Positions 27,673 through 38,312 of a DNA stretch of 64,000 nucleotides are shown here, piece by piece. Position numbers and translations under genes: made by a program. The first letter of the stretch is position 1; every line of letters starts with the position of its first letter. A model generated the notes under the pieces. The model was given only the letters and a program-made list of their open reading frames with translations. It did not search any database and was not told the origin of the DNA. Source of the stretch: Hypericum androsaemum (lineage: Eukaryota; Streptophyta; Magnoliopsida; Malpighiales; Hypericaceae); the NCBI GenBank assembly GCA_963995505.1, contig OZ023189.1, forward strand, positions 18,127,495 to 18,191,494. Direction: 5' to 3'.

Positions 27673-27919
27673 TGTAGGAGATCACGAGATCCCGTCTGTC
27701 ACAGACGATATTATCTTTTCTAGTTTATTGCTACTTTATTTAGATATTTTGTGTTTATATTTGATTTGCTTCCTAATCAGTACCAAACTTGACGTACAAG
27801 TTTTGAGCTTCACGTACAAGTCTACTTGACGTACAAGCAATGTAAACTTGAGGCTATATAATGTCTGTTTCGTCGATGAAATAAAATATCTGTCAATTTT
27901 TTCATGGTAGCAGAGCAGC
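27673..27919 (+). mobile_element. Copia-type LTR remnant with adjacent primer binding site
   Basis: A ~232-bp stretch beginning TGTAGGAGAT and ending at 27904 in TTTTTTCA is directly followed by TGGTAGCAGAGCAGC (27905-27919). This is one base off the TGGTATCAGAGC initiator-tRNA-Met primer binding site that follows the 5' LTR of plant Copia elements. The LTR holds a TATATAA at about 27856 and three ACGTACAAG repeats (27780-27840). I found no coding region or second LTR to the right, so it is a truncated element. The exact left end is uncertain. Confidence 0.55.
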
Positions 27920-30763
27920 AATAATCTTGGTGCATAAATTCCACCAAAAATAGTCTACCCACCAAAACCCTCACGTTAGCTTACATGTTGCCTTGCCTCT
28001 CCTTGTCTTTTTGGGGGTCATGTGTACTTGCACTCCACCTTGGGACAAGGATTCAAGAGGCAACTTTGCTCGTGAAATCTCATAGTCTACCTGTCGTCTT
28101 TCCTATTTTTCACAAAAAATATCTCAAAATTGAGGCATCTCCATGATAGATATGACAATCGTCATATTTCTTACACCCCCAAGACAATGAATAGCATAAT
28201 TTGAGTCAAATATCCGACCTCTATCAATTAGTAACCTCGGGACCCCAAAAGAGAAGGTTACCGTGCCCGCAAAATTCATTGCAGCTGACTGGGATGTGGG
28301 GTTTGCACTTTAAATCATTTGGGACAAATTAAAGAATTGCATTAAAAGAGAAGAAGAAAAATTCAAGTACCTAACCTTGAAGTAGTAGTTATGGATGGAG
28401 ACCACTACTGCATCCAGCAGGAGTTGGCCCGAAAAAACTTTCTAAATCAAATAATTTAATTGGCCTATTCTACATCACGGGTAAATAAACTTGTCATTTT
28501 CATGACGAGATTAATTTTTCTATATATATTGAATGATATCCAGACACTTATTAAATTGCATAAGTCATGTTTGAGTCAGATGGAAGGTAGCAAATCTCAT
28601 ACAAAAAATATATAATATTGTTGTTGCGTGTTACACTACTCGAGTTCGACTTATTAAACTGCATAAGCCATGTTTGATTCACCAAATACTCTTAATTTGT
28701 CCCTCATTGACTTGCGTAACATGAATCCGTGGACTAGCTATTACAATGTATATTATATAATATAGCCGTAGTTTTCTAATATCGGGTGATTTGTGTTTTT
28801 TCATCAACAAACAATCAACTAGTCTCTTATTTTGATTGTACTGTTGTTATTGAGACTCGGGAGACGGTACTAACAATTTTTATGTTAATCAGAAACTGAT
28901 AGTACTACGTAATGGTAAAGCCCATAATACGAAATATGTATCCAGGCCCAAGAACAAACAGTTCCACACGTCAATTTAGTCGGAGAAAAGAGTTTCCGAA
29001 TTTAAATCATAAAAATATATCGCTACTAATATTTATTGTAAAAATTGTATGAATACTATACAATTGTACTCGACTCAAACTACTAAATTAATCGTCAAGT
29101 TACATGTGATTGCAACTAAAAAAGTAGGAAAATATTAGCTTAGTTTTGAATGGACGAGTTTCTGCATGAAGTTGATAAGGTATGGAAGCTTGAATTATTG
29201 GTTGTATGGATCCAGCAATTATGAGAATTCGGGTATCCAATGAAATAGCCAATTGCATGGACCCCCAAAAGGAAAAAAGAAATGGAATTTCCCCCATCTC
29301 AAATAAAACGTTACCAATTTCAAGAAATTAAAAGCTGTGGTAACAATTATTACTGGCATAAATAAAAATATGGATGAAAGAATAAACATGTAGTAGATTA
29401 CAGAATCAAAATTGTCGAACTTTTTATGAGACAAATTTGATTCATTAAATAAATTCAAGTACTTAATATTTGTACCAAATTTTTCGTTATGAAATCTGAG
29501 AAACCTACGGTAGTGCGTCCCCGGGAAAAGGCCAAAAGGGCTCCCTGGCACAGACGAGAGGTGGGGTCCACAATGCATAAAACAGGGGTGGGACCCACTC
29601 CATGTCATTGCTGGCATCACCCAGTGATGGTAAACCATATTTTTTGCTTTTGAGGAGAATCTGCCGGTTTGTGGCTTGATTACAAAGCTAACCATGCCCT
29701 ACATTCCATCCTAGAAAATATAAAATTAAAAAGAAAACCCCATTTATGATAAATCGGGAAATTGAATATCCAGCATTAAAATACCCCAAGATGAAGGTAA
29801 TTTTTTTCTAATTAATATCATAAATTTGAATTTGATTACTAGAATAGTCACAATTAACAAAATTGGCTATATATATATATATATATACAAGGTTCTAACC
29901 ATCTTAGATTTTGTGTTAGTAGTTCTTTTCTTAAAGTCACTTAATATTCTTATTTCAATGAAATCGACCAATTCATGTTAAGGACAACTTGACAAAATTT
30001 ATCCTACCAAATTTTATGAAAATGTATTCTCGTAATTTAAACTCGAAAATCTAAATTAAATTAATTGGTAAACCTTTTTTTGGTTGAAATCATCTAACTT
30101 CTAAACTATTTGTTCGACTAATTCAGATTTCAATAAAATATAATATTTAAATAATAATAAAACTCTTTCCATAAGTATTTAATATTGATAAATTTTTTAA
30201 AATTCAAACGTGAAATATTTTAATAAAACTAAAATAATTTCATCCGCACTTGATCTAGTTTACAACTTAATTCCTGTACTTGGTGATTGTTTAATAGTTA
30301 TCTATGAAGATAACAAATGATGCAATGTATTGGAGATAAAATATTCAATGCTGGTACGAACAGGCCAAGTGGAAGGTTCACCAATCAAATAAACCGTGAA
30401 GATTCATTAATCATGTAATCACGAGCCACGTGTCATTCGGATATTATATCTGATCACCGAACAAGGCGACGTTGTTAAACACCATTGGAGCTTAAACACT
30501 TGATTAATATTTTATAATATATATAGAGGGAGAGGATAACCATACTCTGATTACAAAATTAGTGCATTATCGACACATAAGTCCACATAAGTTAAATGAC
30601 AGTTGGCTACTCCATCGATTTGGATTAAATTAGTATATTTTATGTTGGTGATGGTTGAAAAAATTAAGAGAGTACGAAATTAATATGGGTTTGCTTGGGA
30701 GGGTAGGTTATGTTTTTGGCGTGGAGAAGTTCTACGTGCCGGCCGCGGCTTTAGCTAATGGTC

Positions 30764-30765
<2 letters not shown>
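27920..30765. other. Gene-poor AT-rich stretch
   Basis: About 2.8 kb without a supportable gene. It includes a short (TA)n at 29868-29886 and a duplicated ~27-bp phrase containing GCATAAG and CATGTTTGA near 28547 and 28650. The minus ORF 29219-29695 has no recognisable domain and AT-driven composition. Probably decayed repeats. Confidence 0.5.

Positions 30766-30831
<66 letters not shown>
30766..30831. repeat. (TA)n microsatellite, left border of the caulimovirid insertion
   Basis: A perfect TA/AT run of about 66 bp. It directly abuts viral-type sequence that starts with TTTTAAGGCTTATCG. Confidence 0.95.
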
Positions 30832-30834
<3 letters not shown>

Positions 30835-32034
30835 AAGGCTTATCGATCTGAAGATCGGGGGCTTAAGAACTATGAACTAAGTAGGGAAAACAGAGAGGTT
30901 TAAGTACTCATGAGGGGGGTGAAAATTTGTGTATATTTTTTCCGATGATTTTTACAAGAATTGAGGGCTCCTTATATAGAAGGAGCACCAGAGGCAGAGA
31001 ACCTCTAGAATTCTCTAAAGTATGCTAGGCGCACTACTAAAAGTAACTTACAGCTGTCTAGCGCACTAAGCCTAATAATTCACAGGCGCACTACTAAAAG
31101 TTGCGCATTAGTAAAAAAGTACAATAATTGGCACCAATGTCAATTCTTCGTCTGTGATAATTATTAGTAGGCTCTATGCGTGTCTGGGATAGATATGTCG
31201 CCACTTGTTATACTAGCAGCTTCTAGTTCCATCTGTCGTTCATCTTCTAGGTGGATGATGTGGCTTTTCTCTAGAAGACCTCCGTCACCACTATGTGGTA
31301 AAATCATACGCCATTGGTCCGTGCTCCAGATCTGTGTATAGTGTCCTTCTCCGAGGAGTCGGAGATTCTTCCATCCTTGCGGTGCTCCAGATCTGTGTAT
31401 AGTGTCCTTCTCCGGGGGGCTCGAAGATCGACAAATTTTTTTTTTGTTATGATCGGGGGGCTTCCACCATCTATTGCCGGATATAATTTACAGATATAGC
31501 AGCTTATATGATTATTTCCTCTATTTCTAATCCATTCGTGGGGACAGGAGGGTTTTCTTTGTCTGACTCACTGGTTATACTATAAACAGAGTTATCAGAA
31601 TCGTTGGTTTCTGTTCCAGATGTTCCTGGAGTTATAAATTCTGGTTTTGGTCTCTTAGTGCCTCTATCAACTGGTACCATTGTTTGGTCCATATAGTTTG
31701 CTTCTGGTTTATAAAAATCACAGTTACAGTAGTAGGGGGTGCGTGCCGACGGGCTCTACTATGTGCAATCGCCGGTTCGACTGACTCTGACTCTTTTTTT
31801 TTATTTTTTTAAGGCTTATCGATCTGAAGATCGGGGGGCTTAAGAACTATGAACTAAGTAGGGAAAACAGAGAGGTTTAAGTACTCATGAGGGGGGTGAA
31901 AATTTGTGTATATTTTTTCCGATGATTTTTACAAGAATGGAGGGCTCCTTATATAGAAGGAGCACCAGAGGCAGAGAACCTCTAGAATTCTCTAAAGTAT
32001 GCTAGGCGCACTACTAAAAGTAACTTACAGCTGT
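30831..32034. repeat. ~227-bp direct repeat with TATA box inside the caulimovirid
   Basis: Copies at 30831-31057 and 31807-32034 (offset 976) are nearly identical, differing by one G in a run and a single base near 31939. Each contains CCTTATATAGAAGG, a plausible TATA box for a viral promoter. After the common CAGCTGT the copies diverge. Confidence 0.85.
31504..31692 (-). pseudogene. Caulimovirid acidic Ser/Glu-rich ORF fragment (minus copy)
   Basis: A minus-strand frame of 62 codons rich in Ser, Asp, Glu and Thr, of the kind found at the N-terminus of caulimovirid structural proteins. Part of it recurs on the plus strand at 34921-35008, in opposite orientation. Identity of the parent ORF is not certain. 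Confidence 0.45.
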
Positions 32035-32433
32035 AAGCTCACCCCCCTATTTATTTGTGGCTTATCGTCCCTATCTAGGGGGTTATAATCGATATTTGCA
32101 GTTACTATTCGGATATCAGGGTTTTTGATTTTCATTTTTGCTAAAAAGTTTACTCTAGATTTTGTTATATCATCCCCTATTAATCCTAATTTTTCTAAGG
32201 CTCGGTTAAGGTAGCCATGCTAGACATAAATCCTCATTACACTGAGAACCCGCTTGTGTGAAACCAAGATTATCTGTATCGGTTGTGATTCTAATTTGGG
32301 ATTAGCTGTTTATTAGTACTGTTTATGTACTTTGTCTATTTACTTTTATGTTCTAAATTATCTTTACAAATAAGGCTTGTTATTCCTAAGGGGAAGCTAG
32401 AACTAGACTAACTGGGAAAACTATTCACCATAA

Positions 32434-33108
32434 TTGACATCACCTCTACCCTTGAGCACAATTTACAAAATTGCGACGAGTAAAAAACATCTGGCCTACT
32501 TAGATTTAGAAACCAACGATTATATAGAAGGAAATGCAAGTGGTGCTTCAACGCCCTCTGCGAATCCAACCTTTTCACAGCATAAACAGATTAAATTCGG
32601 AACAATTTTCTTAGCCGAATTCCAAGATATAGGGAATAAAAAATTTAGACCCTTCCCAGGGTTATCTATAGACAGGTCACAACAATGTCTTCTCGACAAC
32701 TTGTGGCATATACAGACAGCAGGAGCTGCTACTAACTTTAAAGTACAGTGCTTAAACGCCCTTAGTATGTATTTTTCAGAAAATACTCCTAAGACCTATA
32801 AAAAGAAGTTTACTCATTATGTAATATATAGAGGTCTAAAAACAGGAGTGTTTAATAGCTTCGATACAGTTAGAAAATACATCTTATGTAATCAGCCTCT
32901 ATATAAAGGCTATTATAGTTTTGCTGAGGCTCTTGAAGAAGCCCGAGGGGCTTTTGGGCCCAACTTTTTTATTGAACCAGAAGTAGTTAGACCCTTCTCT
33001 GATGTAACCCGGGAGGAACCAGCCTTAAAAAAAAAAAAGAGTCAGAGTCAGTCGAACCGGCGATTGCACATAGTAGAGCCCGTCGGCACGCACCCCCTAC
33101 TACTGTAA
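32434..33108 (+). pseudogene. Caulimovirid viroplasmin/transactivator-like frame
   Basis: The frame has no ATG at its beginning (it opens at TTG after a stop). Around 32815-32965 it carries the compact fold shared by viroplasmin and the RNase H1 N-terminal hybrid-binding domain, recognisable from YVIYRGLKTGVF and YKGYYSFAEALEEA. In caulimovirids this protein forms inclusion bodies and aids reinitiation of translation. After an A-run at about 33030-33041 the apparent continuation is in another frame (33162 onward), so the gene is broken there. Confidence 0.7.
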
Positions 33109-33161
33109 GCTCTCTCTATCCTCACCCTCTCTTACCGGCCACTCACCCGAGTTTCCAGGGG

Positions 33162-33580
33162 GTGGATATATCACAGAAACCCTACAGCCTAGACAACAGA
33201 AGGGTGGGACTCTTAAAGTTACACGTAGATCTAAACAAAACAGATTTACCAGCTAAACTTATCCTAAAGTTTTATCACTTAGGGATGATAGATGTTATGA
33301 TCCTAAAATTAGAAGAGGATGGAAAGATGGAAGATATTCTCCAATGGTTCGGGGAAAAATTCTTTCTGATAGCAGGAAATATGGCTGTTCGAGGACGGAT
33401 CTTCTGCCTCATCGATTCAACTCTCCCAAGAGTAACAGAGTTCACTACCATCCCAGGCAAGAAGAGGATAATTCTGCTAGACGAAACAGAGTTCGAAGAA
33501 ACAGAATTAAACTTAGATGCCCCCTCTCCTTATGATCTCACTGAGATTAAAAATCCAGAAGTCTATAGATTGCTTCAGAA
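33162..33580 (+). pseudogene. Caulimovirid ORF fragment, probable continuation of the viroplasmin-like frame
   Basis: About 140 codons of non-repetitive coding-like sequence lie after the A-run frameshift. At about 33579 the frame runs into the 432-bp duplicated segment, which lies in the opposite sense. No domain recognised. Its relation to the preceding frame is inferred from adjacency and the frameshift-prone A-run. Confidence 0.45.
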
Positions 33581-33889
33581 CCCAGCCTGTCTGCCCATAG
33601 CTCGTCCAGTTTGTGCTAGTAATCTAGCAAAGTCGGAGCTAAATTCTTTGATATACTTAAAGTCTGTTATACTTAATTGTTCTAAGTTCCTAACTGCCGT
33701 ATCTTGTATAAATGTATTTTCTTTTGCCGGGTCAACTCCTAATAATAAAATCCTGATCTGACTCGTAAAGTTATAAGGATTATCTCCTAATGATTTTAAT
33801 GTATTAATTTCTTCGGGATTTTTAGCCTTTTTGCTTTGCCAAAATCCTAACGCTGTTGGTCCTAAGGTTGTTTCTAAATAAGAGAACAT
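33575..33889 (-). pseudogene. Caulimovirid coat-protein-like fragment, copy 1
   Basis: About 104 codons on the minus strand, resembling the conserved core of caulimovirid coat proteins (NPYNF, then LEQLSI, then a C-terminal RAMGRQAG). Only this core is present; the zinc-finger end is missing. It is inverted relative to the viroplasmin-like and RNase H frames, which shows rearrangement. Confidence 0.55.
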
Positions 33890-34442
33890 ATCTATATCTG
33901 ATCGTTTATTAGTTTCCCAATTTCTAACTACTGTTTGTTCCCATACCAGGACTTCGTCTGGCCATAACTATGGATGTTGCTGTTCTACTAGTAACATGTC
34001 AGAACTATATAACCCAGCCTGTCTGCCCATAGCTCGTCCAGTTTGTGCTAGTAATCTAGCAAAGTCGGAGCTAAATTCTTTGATATACTTAAAGTCTGTT
34101 ATACTTAATTGTTCTAAGTTCCTAACTGCCGTATCTTGTATAAATGTATTTTCTTTTGCCGGGTCAACTCCTAATAATAAAATCCTGATCTGACTCGTAA
34201 AGTTATAAGGATTATCTCCTAATGATTTTAATGTATTAATTTCTTCGGGATTTTTAGCCTTTTTGCTTTGCCAAAATCCTAACGCTGTTGGTCCTAAGGT
34301 TGTTTCTAAATAAGAGAACATATCTATATCTGATCGTTTATTAGTTTCCCAATTTCTAACTACTGTTTGTTCCCATACCAGGACTTCGTCTGGCCATAAC
34401 TATGGATGTTGCTGTTCTACTAGTAACATGTCAGAACTATAT
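33579..34442. repeat. 432-bp tandem duplication within the caulimovirid
   Basis: Segment 33579-34010 is repeated at 34011-34442; by eye the two are identical. The unit holds the coat-protein-like minus frame. Identity indicates a recent duplication or an assembly artefact. Confidence 0.9.
33968..34321 (-). pseudogene. Caulimovirid coat-protein-like fragment, copy 2
   Basis: Same minus frame as in the first copy of the tandem duplication, extended by a few codons across the duplication junction. Confidence 0.55.
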
Positions 34443-34444
34443 AA

Positions 34445-34621
34445 TCGTCCAATTGGCATTCTAGATCCTCGACCTCTAAGATTAGATGGATTAACTTACA
34501 AAACTTAATACAAGGCAGTGGTTATTCCATAGAATTTGAGCATATTAAAGGGAAAAATAATAGTCTCGCAGATTTATTATCCAGAAGCATTAATAAGTTT
34601 TTTAATAATGCAGGAAAATAA
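34445..34621 (+). pseudogene. Caulimovirid polymerase C-terminus (end of RNase H)
   Basis: A plus frame ending at TAA 34619-34621 carries EHIKGKNNSLADLLSR, the signature at the end of the RNase H domain in caulimovirid and Gypsy polymerases. The catalytic RT and the rest of RNase H are absent upstream, where the duplicated block begins. A short Lys/Pro-rich frame (34623-34808) follows and spans the primer binding site. Confidence 0.7.
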
Positions 34622-34743
34622 GATGAAGAAACGAGTTATTAAGCCTAAGGGCAAAGAGAAAATGGAAGGCGAAGGGCCAAGTACCCAAAGCCCCATTACT
34701 CCACAGACTCCACAGAACAAGACAGTAAGCTCACCCCCCCTAT

Positions 34744-34757
34744 TGGTATCAGAGCCA
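34744..34757 (+). promoter_or_regulatory. Initiator tRNA-Met primer binding site of the caulimovirid
   Basis: TGGTATCAGAGCCA is the exact tRNA-iMet complement used by caulimovirids to prime minus-strand DNA. It lies 123 bp after the end of the polymerase frame, preceded by GTAAGCTCACCCCCCC, which also occurs at 32033-32049 just after the TATA-bearing repeat. Confidence 0.75.
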
Positions 34758-35148
34758 ATAACGATTATCATCCATAGCTCGTCCAGTTTGTGTGAAATGC
34801 AAGGATAAAACAGGTACACTTCTAACAGGGGGTGTTTTTTTTTAAAGGCTTATCGATCTGTTACTTTTAGATTTAGGCTTGTAAAAGCTTGCTTAGTGAT
34901 TTTTATAAACCAGAAGCAAACTATATGGACCAAACAATGGTACCAGTTGATAGAGGCACTGAGAGACCAAAACCAGAATTTATAACTCCAGGAACATCTG
35001 GAACAGAAAGATCAGGAAGAGAACCCTGGCTTCCACCATCTATTGCCGGATATAATTTACAGATATAGCAGCTTATATGATTATTTCCTCTATTTCTAAT
35101 CCATTCGTGGGGACAGGAGGGTTTTCTTTGTCTGACTCACTGGTTATA

Positions 35149-35150
<2 letters not shown>

Positions 35151-35190
<40 letters not shown>
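35151..35190. repeat. (TA)n microsatellite, right border of the caulimovirid insertion
   Basis: A perfect AT run of about 40 bp joined directly to viral-type sequence ending at 35147. Confidence 0.95.
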
Positions 35191-35194
<4 letters not shown>

Positions 35195-37033
35195 ATCTAG
35201 TTCGTGTTGGAACACTTGATTGTATCAACTATTAAAATTTTGAAATAAAAATTATCAAAAAAAACTGAAAGATATAAAAATTATCAAATATTGCCACAAC
35301 TGCATGTCCGAATTTAAACTATTTAGTTAAATTTGTCAGAAACTTCATATCTTAACAAAAAAAAATTAAGAAAATGAGTTGATATGTTATTATTTTATAC
35401 ATTTATAAATAAGCACATCAATCTTACAACTAGCAACGTGATAATCTTAATACGCCCTCCCAAACGAAGTTAATCAGACCGAAGTTTGTATTAGTTTTGA
35501 CTTCGCCAATGCGCAATTGAATAATGGTGGTGTGAGGACAACAATATGACCATGAGATGAATCCGCCCTGGAAGTAATGATTTTGTTGATTTTCTACTTT
35601 TATATACATGTTCACAACTTTTTAAAAGATAGCTCTCATCCAATAACGTATGTTATATAGATAGTCGAATATCTTCGATATTTCTTAGGAGATTTAGTGC
35701 TTATTGACACTATTGGTATACTACACTTGTGCATATTTGGCATAAATTTTTTGATAGGAAATAAAATTTTACGTATAAACAAGTTTACAACTTTTCGAAT
35801 GAACATACATATTTTGATTTATGGTCGTTGGGTGTTTATACTTGTATAGTAGACGCGTGAGGAAAATAACACGTATTGTTTATGTCCAAATTTATTTTGA
35901 CACTCCTTTGATTATCTCACTAATGCATTGCCCTAGATGTCTAGCTAGTCAGGTTGATTCACATGTCAAATTTTATTTAGGTTGTGGTTGGGGAAACAAT
36001 TAAAAGGTTGTACCTTTTTATAACAGTGTGATATATGGGAAAACAACATTTCTTAGTACTACTTCGCTCTCTGTTATCTCATCATACAGGTACAAGTCAG
36101 GTCTTTGATCAGGATTTGACTAACTTGGAGTGCGACAATTTTATTATGTACGATATTGTTTTGACTAATTTTATTTTTCTTATATAAAAAAGAGAAAAAT
36201 CTAAGTGAAACAATAATTAAGTTCAATTATACTTCATGTTTATAAATGCATATTATTTTAAAAAAAATAAGTGACCAATATTATTTTCCCTTTTACACAC
36301 TGAATTTGTCTAGTACCACATACATATAGAATCAATGACATAACACATGAGATAGTTCAATTAACTATGATTAGTGTGTATCACTTTGTTGTTAGCTCCG
36401 TAAAATTTTCTATCACCTTATAAAAAACATTTTTGACCAACCAATAGAAGTTAATTTAAGTATTAAGATATTTGAGTTCATTTAAAAAGATTTTGGATGC
36501 AAATCTCACACATGTAAATAATATTATTAGAAAAGTCACTTCTAAAATAGGAGCCGACGATCCTAAACTCAGAATATTCGAGGAAAAAATGTATTTCAAC
36601 CTAATTTTTTTATATCCTAGGTAATTGGGCATGCGTTAACCGTGTCAGAACAAAAATTGAAAAGAGAATCCAATTTATGAATGAAGTGAAGCCGGATTCT
36701 CTCTGGAGGTACAATTGCTTGCTCGAACCAATCAAAGAATGAATTTTTAATCCTTAGATTTTTCCTTTTTCCCGAATCCCAAAGTACACGAATTTCTTTT
36801 TCCTCTGTGCGATTGTGTGTCTTTATCGGTTGATTCCCTGCCCTTTCTCTCTGCCCGTCTGCCAACGTATTCAATAAAGCCCATTTCCCACGTCAAAACC
36901 TCCTTCTGCTTCTCTGCTCCAAGCCAGCCTTCCCTTTCGTTTTCCACTTTTGTATTTTTTCTTGTAAAAATACATGTTATCCAACTTTAACTAATCTGAC
37001 TAATCTACTTTTAAATCAGATAAGAACATAGGA
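35191..37033. other. AT-rich intergenic stretch
   Basis: About 1.8 kb with no supportable gene. 36617-36950 is less AT-rich and has minus-strand frames without a recognisable domain. Otherwise nothing seen. Confidence 0.5.
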
Positions 37034-37042
37034 TAGCAAATT

Positions 37043-38303
37043 GGTAAAAGTATATTTTAGTATTATGTAGTTTGACATATTTCAAGTTAGTTTAAAGTTT
37101 CAGATTTAGTTTCTGTGGTTTTTTTGGGACAGCTCTCGATCCCGGGCAGCTATTCTTTGGTAAGCCACATTGGCTCCACATCACCCAAAACGACACTGTT
37201 TGGCATCCCACGTGGACATCCCAATCTATAAGTTGTTGCTGACTTGGCATGTGGCAAATTATCAAATCAGTCCCTCCAATTTTGTTTAAAAACCGACAAT
37301 TTATAAACGACGCCGTCGCCTTCTCCTTTCCACTTCCACCAACTCCTTCGTCCCAAACCTTCTTCCTCCAAGTCAGATCATCAACCCAACACAAAATAAC
37401 ATGAGAGACGTCCACCATTATTGCAATCCCAATATCAAAGATTAAAAAATATATGTATGTGGAAACGGTGGACGTCCACCATTATTGAAATCCCAATATC
37501 TCCATGCCAAAAGTTCATCACTTTCTCCCTCCCACAACCTCAAAGGTTACAGCTTTGTCCAAAAATAGCATAAAGATTGAGACTTTAAGCTAGATCTTCA
37601 CTAATTAAGCCTACCCAAGATGCCCTATTTCATGGACGCCAAGCCCCCGCCGGCGCCGGAGTTGGATCTGAGCCAATCCAACACCTCCCGGCCAAAAGAA
37701 CTGCCCGCTCCGACGCCACCATCTCCTCGCTGCTGCTCACCCACTTCTCAGCGTGGCGCCGCCTCAACCACGGGTCCCTCCTCTCCATCTCCGAGTACCT
37801 CTTCGTTGCGTTGGCGTACTTGGACTTGTCATTGATTCTTCTTGGGTTTAAGAATTGGGGGAGGGATTGTTGTGGGTTTTATGCTTAAAGGCGATAACTT
37901 TACAGTGTTTCTTGGTGTTCTTGCGAAGTGCAATATCCAAGTGGAAATCCCATATTTTGTTTTCTGTAAAGGGGTTATGGGTTTTTGCTTTCGGTGGAGG
38001 TGAGAGGAGGAAGAAGGTGCATTTTGAAATTTGTAAAAAGATGGGATCGTTTTAGTAATTTTTACATTGATACATTATCGCCACGTCATCGACAACATAA
38101 AGAACAAAACATCTATGTAGGACGTTAAACGACGTCGTTTTGGAGGTAGTGGATCTCCCGTGGATAGCCAAATGGCGGGGCAGCTGTCCGGGATCGATAC
38201 ATGTCCGAAAAAAACAACCACAGGTACTGAATCTGAAACTTTAAACTACATACCCTAAACTTGAAATGCGTAAAACTACATGGTACTAAAGTGTATTTTT
38301 ACC
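37043..38303. mobile_element. Mutator-like element (MULE) with long TIRs and 9-bp target duplication
   Basis: The ends are inverted repeats of roughly 120-160 bp: 37043 onward begins GGTAAAAGTATATTTTAGTA and the complement of 38303 begins GGTAAAAATACACTTTAGTA, both continuing through GTTTAAAGTTTCAGATT and CGATCCCGG to an AAAACGAC block. Flanks are TAGCAAATT (37034-37042) and TAACAAATT (38304-38312), a 9-bp target duplication with one change, the mark of Mutator-type insertion. Inside are a repeated phrase GACGTCCACCATTATTG (37406 and 37470) and a GC-rich stretch (37620-37835). No transposase is present, so it is non-autonomous. Confidence 0.8.
37620..37835 (+). pseudogene. Unrecognised GC-rich coding-like fragment inside the MULE
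   Basis: This stretch is far more GC-rich than its surroundings and reads as Pro-rich protein (about 71 codons from ATG 37620). An overlapping frame from about 37700 reads SLLLTHFSAWRRLNHGSLLS, then a hydrophobic run, and may be the original frame after a frameshift. I do not recognise the source gene. Its place between MULE TIRs suggests a captured exon piece (Pack-MULE). Confidence 0.45.
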
Positions 38304-38312
38304 TAACAAATT

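Larger units (their letters stand above)
30832..35147. mobile_element. Endogenous caulimovirid (pararetrovirus) insertion, rearranged mosaic
   Basis: Fragments of several caulimovirid parts are present in both orientations: a viroplasmin/transactivator-type frame (plus, 32434 onward), a coat-protein-like frame (minus, twice), the end of a polymerase RNase H (plus, 34445-34621) and an initiator-tRNA-Met primer binding site (34744-34757). Internal duplications link the pieces: a ~227-bp direct repeat (30831-31057 and 31807-32034), a 432-bp tandem repeat (33579-34010 and 34011-34442), a ~119-bp direct repeat (31459-31577 and 35029-35147) and inverted repeats (31728-31799 against 33031-33105; 31600-31715 against 34891-35008). 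Reverse transcriptase, protease and movement protein are not seen. Frames are broken and scrambled, so it cannot be a functional virus. Both ends touch (TA)n tracts. Confidence 0.8.

Noticed and set aside
29219..29695. 158-codon minus ORF
   Set aside because: AT-rich, low-complexity, no domain; looks like chance.
31314..31499. ORF with a duplicated GTGCTCCAGATCTGTG phrase in the viral region
   Set aside because: Made of a short direct repeat (31320 and 31381); no viral domain recognised.
36617..36947. Overlapping minus ORFs of 66 and 85 codons
   Set aside because: Moderate base composition but no domain and no splice support; left as intergenic.
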